A stretch of 64,000 nt of DNA, from positions 1,272,291-1,336,290 of the forward strand of contig NZ_LT629735.1 of the NCBI RefSeq assembly GCF_900104925.1. The letters are read 5' to 3'. This document shows positions 17,010 to 25,941 of the stretch, in pieces. The number at the start of each line of letters is the position of its first letter. Position 1 is the stretch's first letter. Source of the DNA: Opitutus sp. GAS368 (lineage in GTDB: Bacteria > Verrucomicrobiota > Verrucomicrobiia > Opitutales > Opitutaceae). The notes under the pieces were generated by a model. The model had not been told where the DNA came from. It worked only from the letters and a program-made list of their open reading frames with translations, and did not search any database. Position numbers and translations under genes: made by a program.

Positions 17010-19883
17010 ATGCGCCTCAGTCACATTCTGGCCACGATCGCTCTCGTCCTCGCGGCCGAGTTTCCCGCCCTCGCGGCCGAACCGGCCCGGCGACCTCTCT
17101 CACATCGCGACTTTGACGGCTGGAGATCGATCACCAACGAGGCGATCTCTCGCGACGGCCGCTACCTCGCCTACGCCTATATGCCGCTTGAGGGGGACGG
17201 TGAGGTGATCGTGCGGGAACTCGCCACGGGCCGCGAGCAGCGGGTGCCGGCCGGCGCCCTGCCCGCGCCGCCGCTGAATGGATCTGAGGCGGATCCGGAG
17301 CGCCCGGCCCCGCGCCGAAGCGTATCGATCAGCCTCACCAGCGACAGCCGCTTCGCGATCGCCGGAGTCTTTCCGCCCCAAGCCGAGACGCTGGCGGCGA
17401 AACGGGCCGGGAAGAAGGCCGCCGAACTTCCATCCGAGAGCCTCGCCATCGTCACTTTGGCCACCGGCGAGGTCACGCACCTCGCCGGCGTGCAGAGCCA
17501 TCAGATCCCAGCCAACGGCGGCGCCTGGCTGGCCTATCTCAGGACGGCCGCACCCGGTTCCGCTGTCGCCAACGGGCCCGCCAGCAAGCCTCAGGAGAGC
17601 AAGATCGGCGCCGAACTCGTGCTGCGTGATCTCGCGGCGGCCACCGAGCGCGTATTTCCCCACGTCACCGAGTATGTCTGGGCCCGCGACGGCCGGACCC
17701 TCGTGTTCCTCGTCTCCGTCGGGGACGAATCGGCCGATGGTGCCTATGCCGTCACCCCGGGCGATCCGGCGCCGCCCGTTACGCTCGCCACCGGTCCGGG
17801 ACGCTACGTGCGGTTCACGTGGGACCGGGCGCAGGGCCAGGGCATCTTCCTCAGCGACCGCGGCGAGGCCGGCGCGAAACGACCGGGGCTTTCCCTTTAT
17901 TACTGGCACCGGGGCTCAGCCGGAGCCACCGCCGTTTTGTCCGCCTACTCGCCCGGCGTGCCGGCGGGCAGCGTGCTCAGTGGGGACGTGACGCCGGCGT
18001 TCTCGTTCGACGGCCGCAAGCTCTACGTGTCCACCGCACCAGAGCCCGCGGCACCCGATCCGCGTCTGGCTGCGCTGCTCGATGAGGAAAAAGTCTCCGC
18101 CGATCTCTGGCGCTGGAACGACGAGGTGATCCAACCGCTGCAGAAAGTCCGCGCCGAGCAGGACCGCAAGCGCGCCTACGTGGGCGAACTTGACGTGGAG
18201 AGCCACGCTTTCCGCCAGCTCGCCGATCCGGCGCTGGCCACGCTCGCCTTCAACGACGACGGCTCGCTCGCCTTCGGGTTGGACGACCGCCCCTACCGCG
18301 CGCGTCTCGACTACGATGGCGCCTACTCCGACCTCTATCTCGTCAACGCCGCCACCGGCGCGCGCCAGCTCGCGGTCCGCGCGCTGGGGGAGAAGGCCGG
18401 CGTCCGCTGGTCGCCCGACAACCGTTGGATCGCCTACTACGCAGACCGCCAGTGGTTCGCCCTCGACGCTCGCGACGGCTCGGTCCACCCGCTCAGCCGG
18501 AGCCTGCCTTTCGCGGTTTTCGACGAGAATCACGACATGCCGGAAATGCCCGGTGCCTATGGCACGGCCGGGTGGACCGCCGACGGCGCCTCGTTGCTGA
18601 TCTACGACCGCTTCGACCTTTGGCAGGTGTTTCCCGACAATCGCCCCGCCCGCAACCTGACCGGCGGCTTCGGCCGCGAGCACCGGATCCAGCTGCGCCT
18701 CCAACCGATCGAAGCGAACCTGCCGGGCGCCGAGCCCCGCGGCGCCGACCTGGGCCGTCCGCTCATCCTTCGCGGCGAAGAAGAGGCGACGCGCGCGACC
18801 GGCTTCTATCGCTTCACGTCCGACGGCCGGACCCCGCCGGAGCTCCTCCTGTGGGCGGACAAGGACTATCGCTACCTCGGCCGGGCGCTGTCCGCCGACG
18901 TCCTCCTGCTCACCGCATCGCGCTTCGACGAGTTCCCCGACATTCTCGCGACTGACCCGGCCTTTGCCCAGCCGCGCAAGATCACCGACGGCGGCGCCCA
19001 GCTGGCGCCGTTCACGTGGGGCTCCGACGAGTTGATCAGCTACCGCAGCACGGACGGCGTGGAATTGACCGCTATGCTCTGCAAGCCGGCCAATTTCGAT
19101 CCGCGGAAAAAATACCCGATGATCGTCTACATCTACGAGCGGCTGTCGGGCAACCTGCACCGGTTCTTCTCGCCGACGCCGTCCGCCGTCATCGACCCCT
19201 CCTTCTACACCAGCAACGGCTACCTCGTGCTGATGCCCGACATCGCCTACACCACCGGCCATCCGGGCCAGAGCGCCTACCGCTGCGTGATGCCGGCGGT
19301 CGACGCCGTGGTCCGCCGGGGCTGCGTCGACGAAAACGCCCTCGGCCTCGAGGGCCATTCCTGGGGCGGCTACGAGACCTCCTACATCATCACACAGACG
19401 AACCGCTTCCGCGCCGCCGAGGCCGGGGCGATCGTGGGCAACATGACCAGCGCCGCCGCCGGCATCGGGGAGAGCTCGGGCCGCTCGCGCCAGTTCAAAT
19501 ACGAGAAGAACCAGAGCCGCCTCGGCGTCACTCTGCAGGACGCGCCGCTCCTCTACCTGGAAAACTCGCCGGTGTTCTTTGCGCAGCAGGTGCAAACGCC
19601 CTTGCTGATCCTGCACAACGACCACGACGACATCGTGCCGTGGCCGCAGGCCGTCGAGTTCTTCCTCGCGCTGCGCCGGGCGGGCAAGGAAGCCTACCTG
19701 TTCAACTACAACGGCGAATTCCACAGTCCGCGCCGCCGCGTTGACCAGGAGGATTTCGCCCGCCGCATGCACCAGTTCTTCGACCACTTCCTCAAGGGCG
19801 CCCCCGCGCCCGACTGGATGACCCGCGGCATCCCCTACCTCGACCGCGACGCGGAGAAACTCCGCTTCCGCGACACGCCGTAA
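17010..19883 (+). CDS. Secreted S9-family (prolyl oligopeptidase) peptidase
   Basis: 957-aa exported serine peptidase (signal peptide about 1-23). Residues about 30-640 form a beta-propeller-like domain and about 680-950 an alpha/beta-hydrolase domain. The nucleophile elbow is GHSWGGY (Ser784). An Asp follows in HNDHDDIVPWPQ, and the catalytic His in NGEFHSP. The order Ser-Asp-His and propeller-first layout match S9 dipeptidyl peptidases/acylaminoacyl peptidases. It sits between the two copies of the lipocalin-like/GxGYxYP pair, 15 bases after one and 39 before the other. A peptidase here hints at a glycoprotein or peptide-linked glycan substrate, but an esterase role is also possible. Confidence 0.9.
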   Translation: MRLSHILATIALVLAAEFPALAAEPARRPLSHRDFDGWRSITNEAISRDGRYLAYAYMPLEGDGEVIVRELATGREQRVPAGALPAPPLNGSEADPERPAPRRSVSISLTSDSRFAIAGVFPPQAETLAAKRAGKKAAELPSESLAIVTLATGEVTHLAGVQSHQIPANGGAWLAYLRTAAPGSAVANGPASKPQESKIGAELVLRDLAAATERVFPHVTEYVWARDGRTLVFLVSVGDESADGAYAVTPGDPAPPVTLATGPGRYVRFTWDRAQGQGIFLSDRGEAGAKRPGLSLYYWHRGSAGATAVLSAYSPGVPAGSVLSGDVTPAFSFDGRKLYVSTAPEPAAPDPRLAALLDEEKVSADLWRWNDEVIQPLQKVRAEQDRKRAYVGELDVESHAFRQLADPALATLAFNDDGSLAFGLDDRPYRARLDYDGAYSDLYLVNAATGARQLAVRALGEKAGVRWSPDNRWIAYYADRQWFALDARDGSVHPLSRSLPFAVFDENHDMPEMPGAYGTAGWTADGASLLIYDRFDLWQVFPDNRPARNLTGGFGREHRIQLRLQPIEANLPGAEPRGADLGRPLILRGEEEATRATGFYRFTSDGRTPPELLLWADKDYRYLGRALSADVLLLTASRFDEFPDILATDPAFAQPRKITDGGAQLAPFTWGSDELISYRSTDGVELTAMLCKPANFDPRKKYPMIVYIYERLSGNLHRFFSPTPSAVIDPSFYTSNGYLVLMPDIAYTTGHPGQSAYRCVMPAVDAVVRRGCVDENALGLEGHSWGGYETSYIITQTNRFRAAEAGAIVGNMTSAAAGIGESSGRSRQFKYEKNQSRLGVTLQDAPLLYLENSPVFFAQQVQTPLLILHNDHDDIVPWPQAVEFFLALRRAGKEAYLFNYNGEFHSPRRRVDQEDFARRMHQFFDHFLKGAPAPDWMTRGIPYLDRDAEKLRFRDTP

Positions 19884-19922
19884 CTTTCCCGCCCCTCCAC
19901 TTTCGATTCACGCCCATCCATC

Positions 19923-20453
19923 ATGCGACACCTCCGATCATTCCTCGCTCCGGTCCTTTTCTTCTTGCTTCTGCCTATCGTGGCACTGGCCGCCACCTCG
20001 CCCTTCGAGGGCCGCTGGCGCCTCGATCGCTCGCGCAGCACCGTCCTTGACGGCTGGCACGCGTGGGACCTCGTCATCAGCGTCACCGGCAGCCAGGTCA
20101 GCCTGCGGCACGACCTGAAGTGGGGCCGGACCGATTTCTCCGCCACCAACACCGTCGATACCGCGCATCCCGTCTCCCTGCCGGCCTTCTTCCGCGTCGA
20201 GCAGCGCCACATGGCGCTCTATCCCGCCAAGGGCCAGCCCACGCCCGTCCGCGCCGCGTGGCTGGACGCGGGCCGCACGCTTCGTGTCGAAGCGGATGCA
20301 CCGATCGAGATCTCCCAGGGGCAGGCCGTGATGCGGATCTACGCCGAATACCGCCTCGTCGAGGGCGACCGCGAACTGCTGCTTATTGAGCTCCACAGCT
20401 CCCGCCCCCGTCCGCTCGTCTACCGCTTCACCAAGGTTTCCGAGGAGAAATAA
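19923..20453 (+). CDS. Small secreted lipocalin-like protein, copy 2
   Basis: 176-aa exported protein (signal peptide about 1-23), paralogue of the protein at 14776. It shares FEGRWRLDRSRST at the mature start, DLKWGRTDF in the middle, RAAWLDAGRTLR, and SSRPRPLVYRFT at the end. The mature domain is about 150 residues and beta-rich. It is followed after 3 bases by its GxGYxYP partner, the same order as in copy 1, so the pair was duplicated as a unit. No function is known. Confidence 0.85.
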   Translation: MRHLRSFLAPVLFFLLLPIVALAATSPFEGRWRLDRSRSTVLDGWHAWDLVISVTGSQVSLRHDLKWGRTDFSATNTVDTAHPVSLPAFFRVEQRHMALYPAKGQPTPVRAAWLDAGRTLRVEADAPIEISQGQAVMRIYAEYRLVEGDRELLLIELHSSRPRPLVYRFTKVSEEK

Positions 20454-20456
20454 TCC

Positions 20457-22073
20457 ATGCGCCGTCTCATTTTACTTTTTGCCCTGATCTGCAGCACCGG
20501 CGCCTTCGCCGCCGATTCCGCCCGTTCCGCCGCGTTCATGCGCTGGGACGGCGACTGGCAGGTGGCCGGCGGCCTGCCGGAAAAGACCCTGCTTCTCAGC
20601 CTGCAGGGCCTCGCCAACCGCGCCGCCCCGCAGTTCTACGTCATTCACCCGAAGGATTTCCAGTGGGAGATCACCGAACCGCTCTTCGAGTTCTACCAGC
20701 GCAAGCACGACGTGCGCTTCGCCGAGCTCAAGACCGCTGAGGAGGCGCTCGCCCGCTTCAACGGCAGCGCCAAGGGCTACGTCGTCTGGGATCCGGCGGT
20801 CCCCGCTTCGCTCAACGTCGCCTTCACCATCGCGGGCCTGGAGGACGCTTTGGTGGTCACGCCCGCCCAGGTCCCGCTCGTTGAAAAACACGGCTTGCGG
20901 AAGATCGACGACCTCACCGGCCGCTACACCGGCCGCACCGACGCACAGATCTACGCCGACGCGGTCGACCGCTACTGGGCGCGCTGCACGCACGATGCCA
21001 TCATGCTCCAGGGCGGCCACCGCGGCGCCGTGCGCCAGCCCGCCATGGCCGACTGGGGCATCCGCCAGAAGATGTTCTTCCACGACCTCTCCGCCAATCC
21101 GCAGCATCCGGAGGAACTCGCGCTCGAGAAACGCCTGCTCTCCGAGCTGAAGCCCGGCTCGATCGTCTTCGGCTGGCATGCCTACGGCAAGGACACCGAG
21201 GAGCAGCACACCACCCTGCTCTCCGGCTACGGGCTCAAGATGGAGGGCCTGCACAACCTCCCCAACCTGAGTTTCAACTGCCAGTTCGGCTTCACCCCGG
21301 GCTTCAAGTTTACCAACCCCGGCCACGTCGCCCCCGACGCCAGGCTCACGGCCGGACCGAAGGTCTACCTCGCCTTCGTGCAGTCCGACAGCATCGGCAT
21401 CGGCGTCTGGACCAAACCCGGCCGCGGCAAACTGCCCTTCGCGTGGCAGGTCACGATGAACTGGACGAAGTTCTCCCCCGCCGCGCTCGAGTATTTCCAC
21501 GAGAGCGCCACCCCCAACGACTACTTCATCGGCGGGCTCTCCGGTCCGGGCTACATGTATCCGAACCACATCCCGGCCGACCGCTTTCCGCTGCTCATGC
21601 AGGAGGCCCGCGAGATGATGGCCGCCCTTGACGAGCACATCATGGAGATCATGGACAACTCCGCCGCCGACGGGAACGTGGGCAACACGGACCTCACCAA
21701 GGAGACCGTCGACCGCTATTACGCGGCCTTCCCGAACGTCATCGGCTTCATCAACGGCTACGGCCCGGCTCGCACGCGCGACCTGCGCGACACCCGGCCG
21801 ATGCTCTCCTACGAATACTACATCGACCCGCGCCGCCCGCGCGAGGAGGTCGCCGCCGACCTGAACGAGCTCATCGCCCTCAACGCCAAGCGGCCCTACT
21901 TCCTCCTCGTGCACGTCCGCGAGTCCAATGACGTGAACAGCCTCGTCGACATCGTAAAGCAGCTCAGCGGCCCGACCGAGGTCGTGCCGGTCGACGTCTT
22001 CCTGAAGCTCGCTGCCAGCCAAAAAACCTACACGACCCGCTATCAGGATCCGGCCGACCCGAAGCACTTCTGA
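20457..22073 (+). CDS. GxGYxYP-family putative glycoside hydrolase, copy 2
   Basis: 538-aa exported paralogue of the protein at 15324 (signal peptide about 1-19). It has the same signature, IGGLSGPGYMYP, and the same blocks: LLLSLQGLANRAAPQFYV, GWHAYGKDTEEQHTTL, GIGVWTKPGRGK and RPYFLLVHVRESND. The N-terminal linker is shorter by about 20 residues than in copy 1. The two copies are alike over the whole length yet differ at many positions, so the duplication is old, and both copies look intact. The DUF481 gene starts 8 bases downstream. Confidence 0.9.
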   Translation: MRRLILLFALICSTGAFAADSARSAAFMRWDGDWQVAGGLPEKTLLLSLQGLANRAAPQFYVIHPKDFQWEITEPLFEFYQRKHDVRFAELKTAEEALARFNGSAKGYVVWDPAVPASLNVAFTIAGLEDALVVTPAQVPLVEKHGLRKIDDLTGRYTGRTDAQIYADAVDRYWARCTHDAIMLQGGHRGAVRQPAMADWGIRQKMFFHDLSANPQHPEELALEKRLLSELKPGSIVFGWHAYGKDTEEQHTTLLSGYGLKMEGLHNLPNLSFNCQFGFTPGFKFTNPGHVAPDARLTAGPKVYLAFVQSDSIGIGVWTKPGRGKLPFAWQVTMNWTKFSPAALEYFHESATPNDYFIGGLSGPGYMYPNHIPADRFPLLMQEAREMMAALDEHIMEIMDNSAADGNVGNTDLTKETVDRYYAAFPNVIGFINGYGPARTRDLRDTRPMLSYEYYIDPRRPREEVAADLNELIALNAKRPYFLLVHVRESNDVNSLVDIVKQLSGPTEVVPVDVFLKLAASQKTYTTRYQDPADPKHF

Positions 22074-22081
22074 GCCACCCC

Positions 22082-23071
22082 ATGCACTCTGCCAGTCGCT
22101 TCCCCCTTGCCATCGCCGGACTGCTGATCGGGCTTGGGCTCCTGCAGCCGGGCGCCGGCGTGGCGGCGACCTGGAGTCTCGCCAACGGGGACCGGGTCAG
22201 CGGGCAGCAGATCCGGGAAACGGCGGACACCATCGTGATATGGCATGATGCCCTTGGTGAAATCTCCATTCCGCGCACCGCCCTGGCCGTGCCGCCGCCC
22301 ATCATGACGGATTCCGATCTGCAGGCCGCAGCGCGGATCGCTCCGGCCAATCCGACCCAAAGGCCAACGCGCGCCGCCTGGAGAAGACAGATCGAGTTTG
22401 GCTATTCCCAGCAGTCGGGCGTGAGCTTGGTGCGAAACCTCAGCTCGCGCGTGGAGATCACGGGCAAGGACGGGCCGGACTCCTATCGCATCACGGCCAA
22501 GCTGCTCCAATCCGAGCTGGCCGGAACCAGACAGACGGACCGGTTGGACGCGGACCTGCTTTGGCGCCACGACCTGACTCAGCGCATATTCATCCAGTCG
22601 TTAAGCACCGGATTCAGGGATGGCATCCGGAACATCAAACTCAGCGCCGAGGAACAGGCCGGAGTGGGCTTGCGCCTGGCCGAAAACTCCAAGCAGGCCG
22701 CCCACGTAGGCTTTGCCGTTTCCGGACGCTTCCAGGAGCACGGCGACGCTCCCAACAGCCAGGGGATTCTGGGCATGATGTTCGAGGACTATTCCCGCTC
22801 GTGGGGCAACGGCCTGCATTTCAGCCAGGAGCTGAGCGCAGCCCTCTCAAGCGAGACCGTCACCACCTTCCCCATCGACCCGGGAGTATCATCCCATGGT
22901 CCCCTCGGGAGCGGCAATTATCGGCTGAGGTTTAACTCCGCCCTGGTGAGTCGCGCGGTGAACCGCTCGACGCTCAGTTTACGATACGAATATCTGTATG
23001 ACCAATCCGTGCTGAACCCGGCCTACCGGACTGACCAGCGGATCACCACCGCCATCGGCTACGGCTGGTAG
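22082..23071 (+). CDS. DUF481 (YdiY-like) outer-membrane beta-barrel protein
   Basis: 329-aa exported protein (signal peptide about 1-29). An N-terminal SH3-like segment (TWSLANGDRVSGQQIRET...GEISIPRTAL) precedes a barrel of alternating strands that ends GYGW, with an aromatic last residue as in outer-membrane proteins. This arrangement matches the DUF481/salt-induced YdiY family. Its role is not established; a small outer-membrane pore or signal protein is plausible. It lies 8 bases after copy 2 of the GxGYxYP gene and 17 bases before the dehydrogenase, linking the surface part of the operon to the cytosolic enzymes. Confidence 0.82.
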   Translation: MHSASRFPLAIAGLLIGLGLLQPGAGVAATWSLANGDRVSGQQIRETADTIVIWHDALGEISIPRTALAVPPPIMTDSDLQAAARIAPANPTQRPTRAAWRRQIEFGYSQQSGVSLVRNLSSRVEITGKDGPDSYRITAKLLQSELAGTRQTDRLDADLLWRHDLTQRIFIQSLSTGFRDGIRNIKLSAEEQAGVGLRLAENSKQAAHVGFAVSGRFQEHGDAPNSQGILGMMFEDYSRSWGNGLHFSQELSAALSSETVTTFPIDPGVSSHGPLGSGNYRLRFNSALVSRAVNRSTLSLRYEYLYDQSVLNPAYRTDQRITTAIGYGW

Positions 23072-23088
23072 CCTTCGAAAGGAACAAA

Positions 23089-24105
23089 GTGCGCACATTG
23101 TATTACCCCGCCTTCGATCGCCTTGAAATCGCCGAGATCGCCTCCCTGCCTTTGCTGCCCGACGAAGTCCGGTTACGCGTGGCCGCTTGCGGACTATGCG
23201 GCAGCGAATTGGAAACCTTCAAGAACCGCAGCCCGCGGCGCACCCCGCCGCTCGTGATGGGCCACGAATTCTGCGGCGTGATCGTCGAGTCCGGCGCCGC
23301 GGTCTGTGACTGGCGGCCGGGCGCGCGCGTCGTGAGCAATTCCCTTGTGCCCTGCAGCCGCTGCGTGCGCTGCCGGCGAGGCGACACCCATCTCTGCGCC
23401 GACCGCCAGATCTTCGGCATGCACCGGCCCGGCGCCTTCGCCGAGTTCGTCAACGTCCCGGCGCGCTGCCTCATCCCCTGGCCCGCCGGCCTGCCCGCCG
23501 AGGCCGCCGCGCTGGCCGAGCCGCTCGCCAACGGCATCCACGTCGTCAACCTCACGCGCCACCTGCCCGCCGCCACCGCCCTGGTCATCGGCGCCGGCCC
23601 GATCGGTCTCTTCTGCCTGCAGGCCCTGCAAGTGCTGCGGGGCACGCGCGTCTTCGTCGCCGACCTCAGCCCGGAACGTCTCGCGGTCGCGCGAAGGCTC
23701 GGCGCCGCCCGCGTCATCAATCCGCGCGAGGAGGATGTCGCCGATATCCTGCGCGCCGCCACCGCCGGCGAGGGTGCGGACCTGAGCGTCGATGCGGTCG
23801 GCAGCGCGATCACGAAACGGACCTCCCTCGAGGCGCTCCGCCCCGGCGGCGCCTCCGTCTGGATCGGCCTCCACGAGAACACCCTGCCTGTCGACACCTA
23901 CGGCATCACGCTGCCGGAAAAACAGGTGCTCGGCACCTACGCCGCGAAGATCGACGAGCTCCGCCAGGCTCTCAACCTCATGGCCTCCGGCCAGGTCGAA
24001 ACGCTCTCCTGGGTGCAGCGTTTCGAGTTGAAGGACGCCGTGCCCGCCTTCCACCGCATGCTCGCCGCCCAAGGCGCCGACCTGAAGGCCGTCATTTGCC
24101 CCTAG
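23089..24105 (+). CDS. Zn-dependent medium-chain alcohol/polyol dehydrogenase
   Basis: 338-aa cytosolic oxidoreductase of the MDR superfamily, threonine/sorbitol dehydrogenase-like. GTG start, with GAAAGGAAC just upstream as ribosome site. The catalytic Zn region is ACGLCGSELE and GHEFCGVI. Four Cys of the structural Zn lobe appear in PCSRCVRCRRGDTHLC. The NAD(P) fold has VIGAGPIGLFCLQALQ. Such enzymes oxidise a secondary alcohol of a sugar, polyol or sugar acid. With the SDR, the 2-hydroxyacid dehydrogenase and the lactonase that follow, it fits an oxidative non-phosphorylative sugar pathway. The exact substrate is not shown. Confidence 0.9.
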   Translation: MRTLYYPAFDRLEIAEIASLPLLPDEVRLRVAACGLCGSELETFKNRSPRRTPPLVMGHEFCGVIVESGAAVCDWRPGARVVSNSLVPCSRCVRCRRGDTHLCADRQIFGMHRPGAFAEFVNVPARCLIPWPAGLPAEAAALAEPLANGIHVVNLTRHLPAATALVIGAGPIGLFCLQALQVLRGTRVFVADLSPERLAVARRLGAARVINPREEDVADILRAATAGEGADLSVDAVGSAITKRTSLEALRPGGASVWIGLHENTLPVDTYGITLPEKQVLGTYAAKIDELRQALNLMASGQVETLSWVQRFELKDAVPAFHRMLAAQGADLKAVICP

Positions 24106-24122
24106 CGATTCCCTGCCCCGCC

Positions 24123-24950
24123 ATGCCTATCCCGCCCACCCGCACCCCGATCCTGCAGCGTTTCCACGACAAGGTCGCCCTCGTCACCGGCGGCACCAAC
24201 GGCATCGGCCACGCCATCGCCCTCGAGCTGCTGCGCGAGGGAGCTCAGGTCGTGGCGACGGGCCTGCCTGCCGACCTCGCGGAAGGCCGCGCGGCGTTCG
24301 CGGCCGCCGGCTTCACCCCCCTGCTTCTCGCCGGGGACATGGCCGACGAGGCCTTCTGCCGCCAACTCGTGGCCGCCGCCCTCGAGAGGCACGGCCGGAT
24401 CGATTGCCTCGTGAACAATGCGTTTTCCTTCGTCGCCAAGGGGCTCGAGGCCACGCGCGAGGATTTTCTCCGCAGCTTCACCGTCGGCCCCTTCGCCTTC
24501 GCGCAGCTGACCCAGCTCGTCGCCGGCCCCATGCAACGCCAGGGTGGCGGCGCGATCGTGAATGTCTCCAGTATCTCCGCCTGGATCGCCCAGCCCAACC
24601 GCTGGACCTACAACACCGCCAAAGGCGCCGTCGCCCAGCTCACCCGTTGCGCCGCCCTCGACCTCGCTCCGCACCGGATCCGCGTGAACAGTGTCAGTCC
24701 CGGCTGGATCTGGACCCGCGAGGTGGACAAAGCCGCCGGCGGCGATCGCACCACCTATGACCCGGTCTGGGGCCAGTTCCACATGCTGGGCCGCCTGGGC
24801 CACCCCGTGGAGATAGCCGGGCCCGTGCTTTTCCTGCTGAGCGACGACGCCTCCTTCATCACCGGCACCGACCTGCCGGTCGACGGCGGTTACAACGGCC
24901 TTGGTCCCGAGGGCCTCGGCCAGAATACCCGGATCGCCGGCAGCCGCTGA
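24123..24950 (+). CDS. Short-chain dehydrogenase/reductase (SDR)
   Basis: 275-aa classical SDR. The coenzyme motif is TGGTNGIGHA, the NNA motif is VNNAFS, the catalytic Ser lies in NVSSISAW and the Tyr/Lys pair in YNTAKGA; the C-terminal PVDGGY block is intact. ATG at 24123 is preferred over upstream TTG because it sets a normal N-terminus. L-fucose, L-rhamnose and L-arabinose oxidative pathways all use an SDR for the first oxidation (to a lactone) or for a later keto-acid step, and a lactonase gene lies two genes downstream. It is probably a sugar or sugar-acid dehydrogenase. Confidence 0.9.
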   Translation: MPIPPTRTPILQRFHDKVALVTGGTNGIGHAIALELLREGAQVVATGLPADLAEGRAAFAAAGFTPLLLAGDMADEAFCRQLVAAALERHGRIDCLVNNAFSFVAKGLEATREDFLRSFTVGPFAFAQLTQLVAGPMQRQGGGAIVNVSSISAWIAQPNRWTYNTAKGAVAQLTRCAALDLAPHRIRVNSVSPGWIWTREVDKAAGGDRTTYDPVWGQFHMLGRLGHPVEIAGPVLFLLSDDASFITGTDLPVDGGYNGLGPEGLGQNTRIAGSR

Positions 24951-24958
24951 ATTATCCC

Positions 24959-25918
24959 ATGAACCAGTTCCACACTGTCATCACCGACCACGGATTCCCC
25001 CATCTCCGCGCCGAGGAAAGCGTCCTCGCCGCGGCCGGCAGCGCCCTCACCGCCGCCCAGTGCAAGACGCCCGAGGAAGTCGTCGTCGCGGCCCGCGAGG
25101 CCGACGCGCTGCTCGTGCAGTGGGCGCCGATCAACGCCACCGTCATCGCCGCGCTCACCCGCTGCAAGGTCATCGTGCGCTATGGCATCGGCTACGACAA
25201 CGTGGACCTCGCCGCCGCCAAGGCCCGCGGCATCCCGGTCTGCAATGTGCCGGACTATGGGGTCAACGAGGTCGCCGAGCACGCCGTGTCGCTGGCGCTG
25301 GCGCTGGCCCGCCAGCTGCCGCAGACCGACGCCCGTCTGCGGACCGGGACTTGGAAGATCACGCCCGACCGACCCATGCCCGCGCTCGGCGCATCCGTGT
25401 TCGCCACCGCGGGCTTCGGTCGCATCGCCCGGCATGCGCATGCGATCATGCGCGGTTTTGGCGGACGACGCATCGCTTACGATCCCTTCGTGCCGGCCGA
25501 GACCATGGCCCGCGACGGCGTGGAAAAAATCGGGCTGGAAGCGCTCTTCACCGAGGCCGACCTGCTCTCGCTTCATCTGCCGCTCACCGCCGAGACGAGG
25601 CACTTCGTGTCCGCCGCGCGCTTCGCCATCATGAAGCGCACCGCCGTGGTCGTGAACACCGCGCGCGGCCCGTTGATCGACACCGCCGCGCTCGCCGCCG
25701 CGCTCACCGCCGGCACGATCGCCGGCGCCGGCCTGGATGTGTTCGAGACGGAACCTCTCCCCGCCGATCATCCGTTGCGCGCGGCGCCCAACGCCCTGCT
25801 GACCTCCCACGTCGCCTGGTATAGCGAGAGCAGCATTCCGCGCCTCCAGCGCCTCGCCGCCAAGGAGGCCGCCCGCGGCCTGCGCGGCGAGCGGCTCAAG
25901 AACCAGGTGAACCGGTAA
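24959..25918 (+). CDS. D-2-hydroxyacid dehydrogenase, CtBP/phosphoglycerate-dehydrogenase-like
   Basis: 319-aa NAD-dependent 2-hydroxyacid dehydrogenase. The family blocks are VRYGIGYDNVDLAAAKARGI, NVPDYGVNEVAEHAVSLAL, the catalytic Arg in NTARGPLID, Glu in FETEPLP, and His in TSHVAWYSE. The dinucleotide loop reads AGFGRIAR, where most relatives have GLGRIGR, so the third glycine is Ala and the strand before it is altered. The gene is 8 bases after the SDR and 23 before the lactonase. It may interconvert a 2-keto and 2-hydroxy sugar acid late in the pathway. Confidence 0.88.
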   Translation: MNQFHTVITDHGFPHLRAEESVLAAAGSALTAAQCKTPEEVVVAAREADALLVQWAPINATVIAALTRCKVIVRYGIGYDNVDLAAAKARGIPVCNVPDYGVNEVAEHAVSLALALARQLPQTDARLRTGTWKITPDRPMPALGASVFATAGFGRIARHAHAIMRGFGGRRIAYDPFVPAETMARDGVEKIGLEALFTEADLLSLHLPLTAETRHFVSAARFAIMKRTAVVVNTARGPLIDTAALAAALTAGTIAGAGLDVFETEPLPADHPLRAAPNALLTSHVAWYSESSIPRLQRLAAKEAARGLRGERLKNQVNR

Positions 25919-25941
25919 CCGAACCTGCCGTTCGCACCCAC

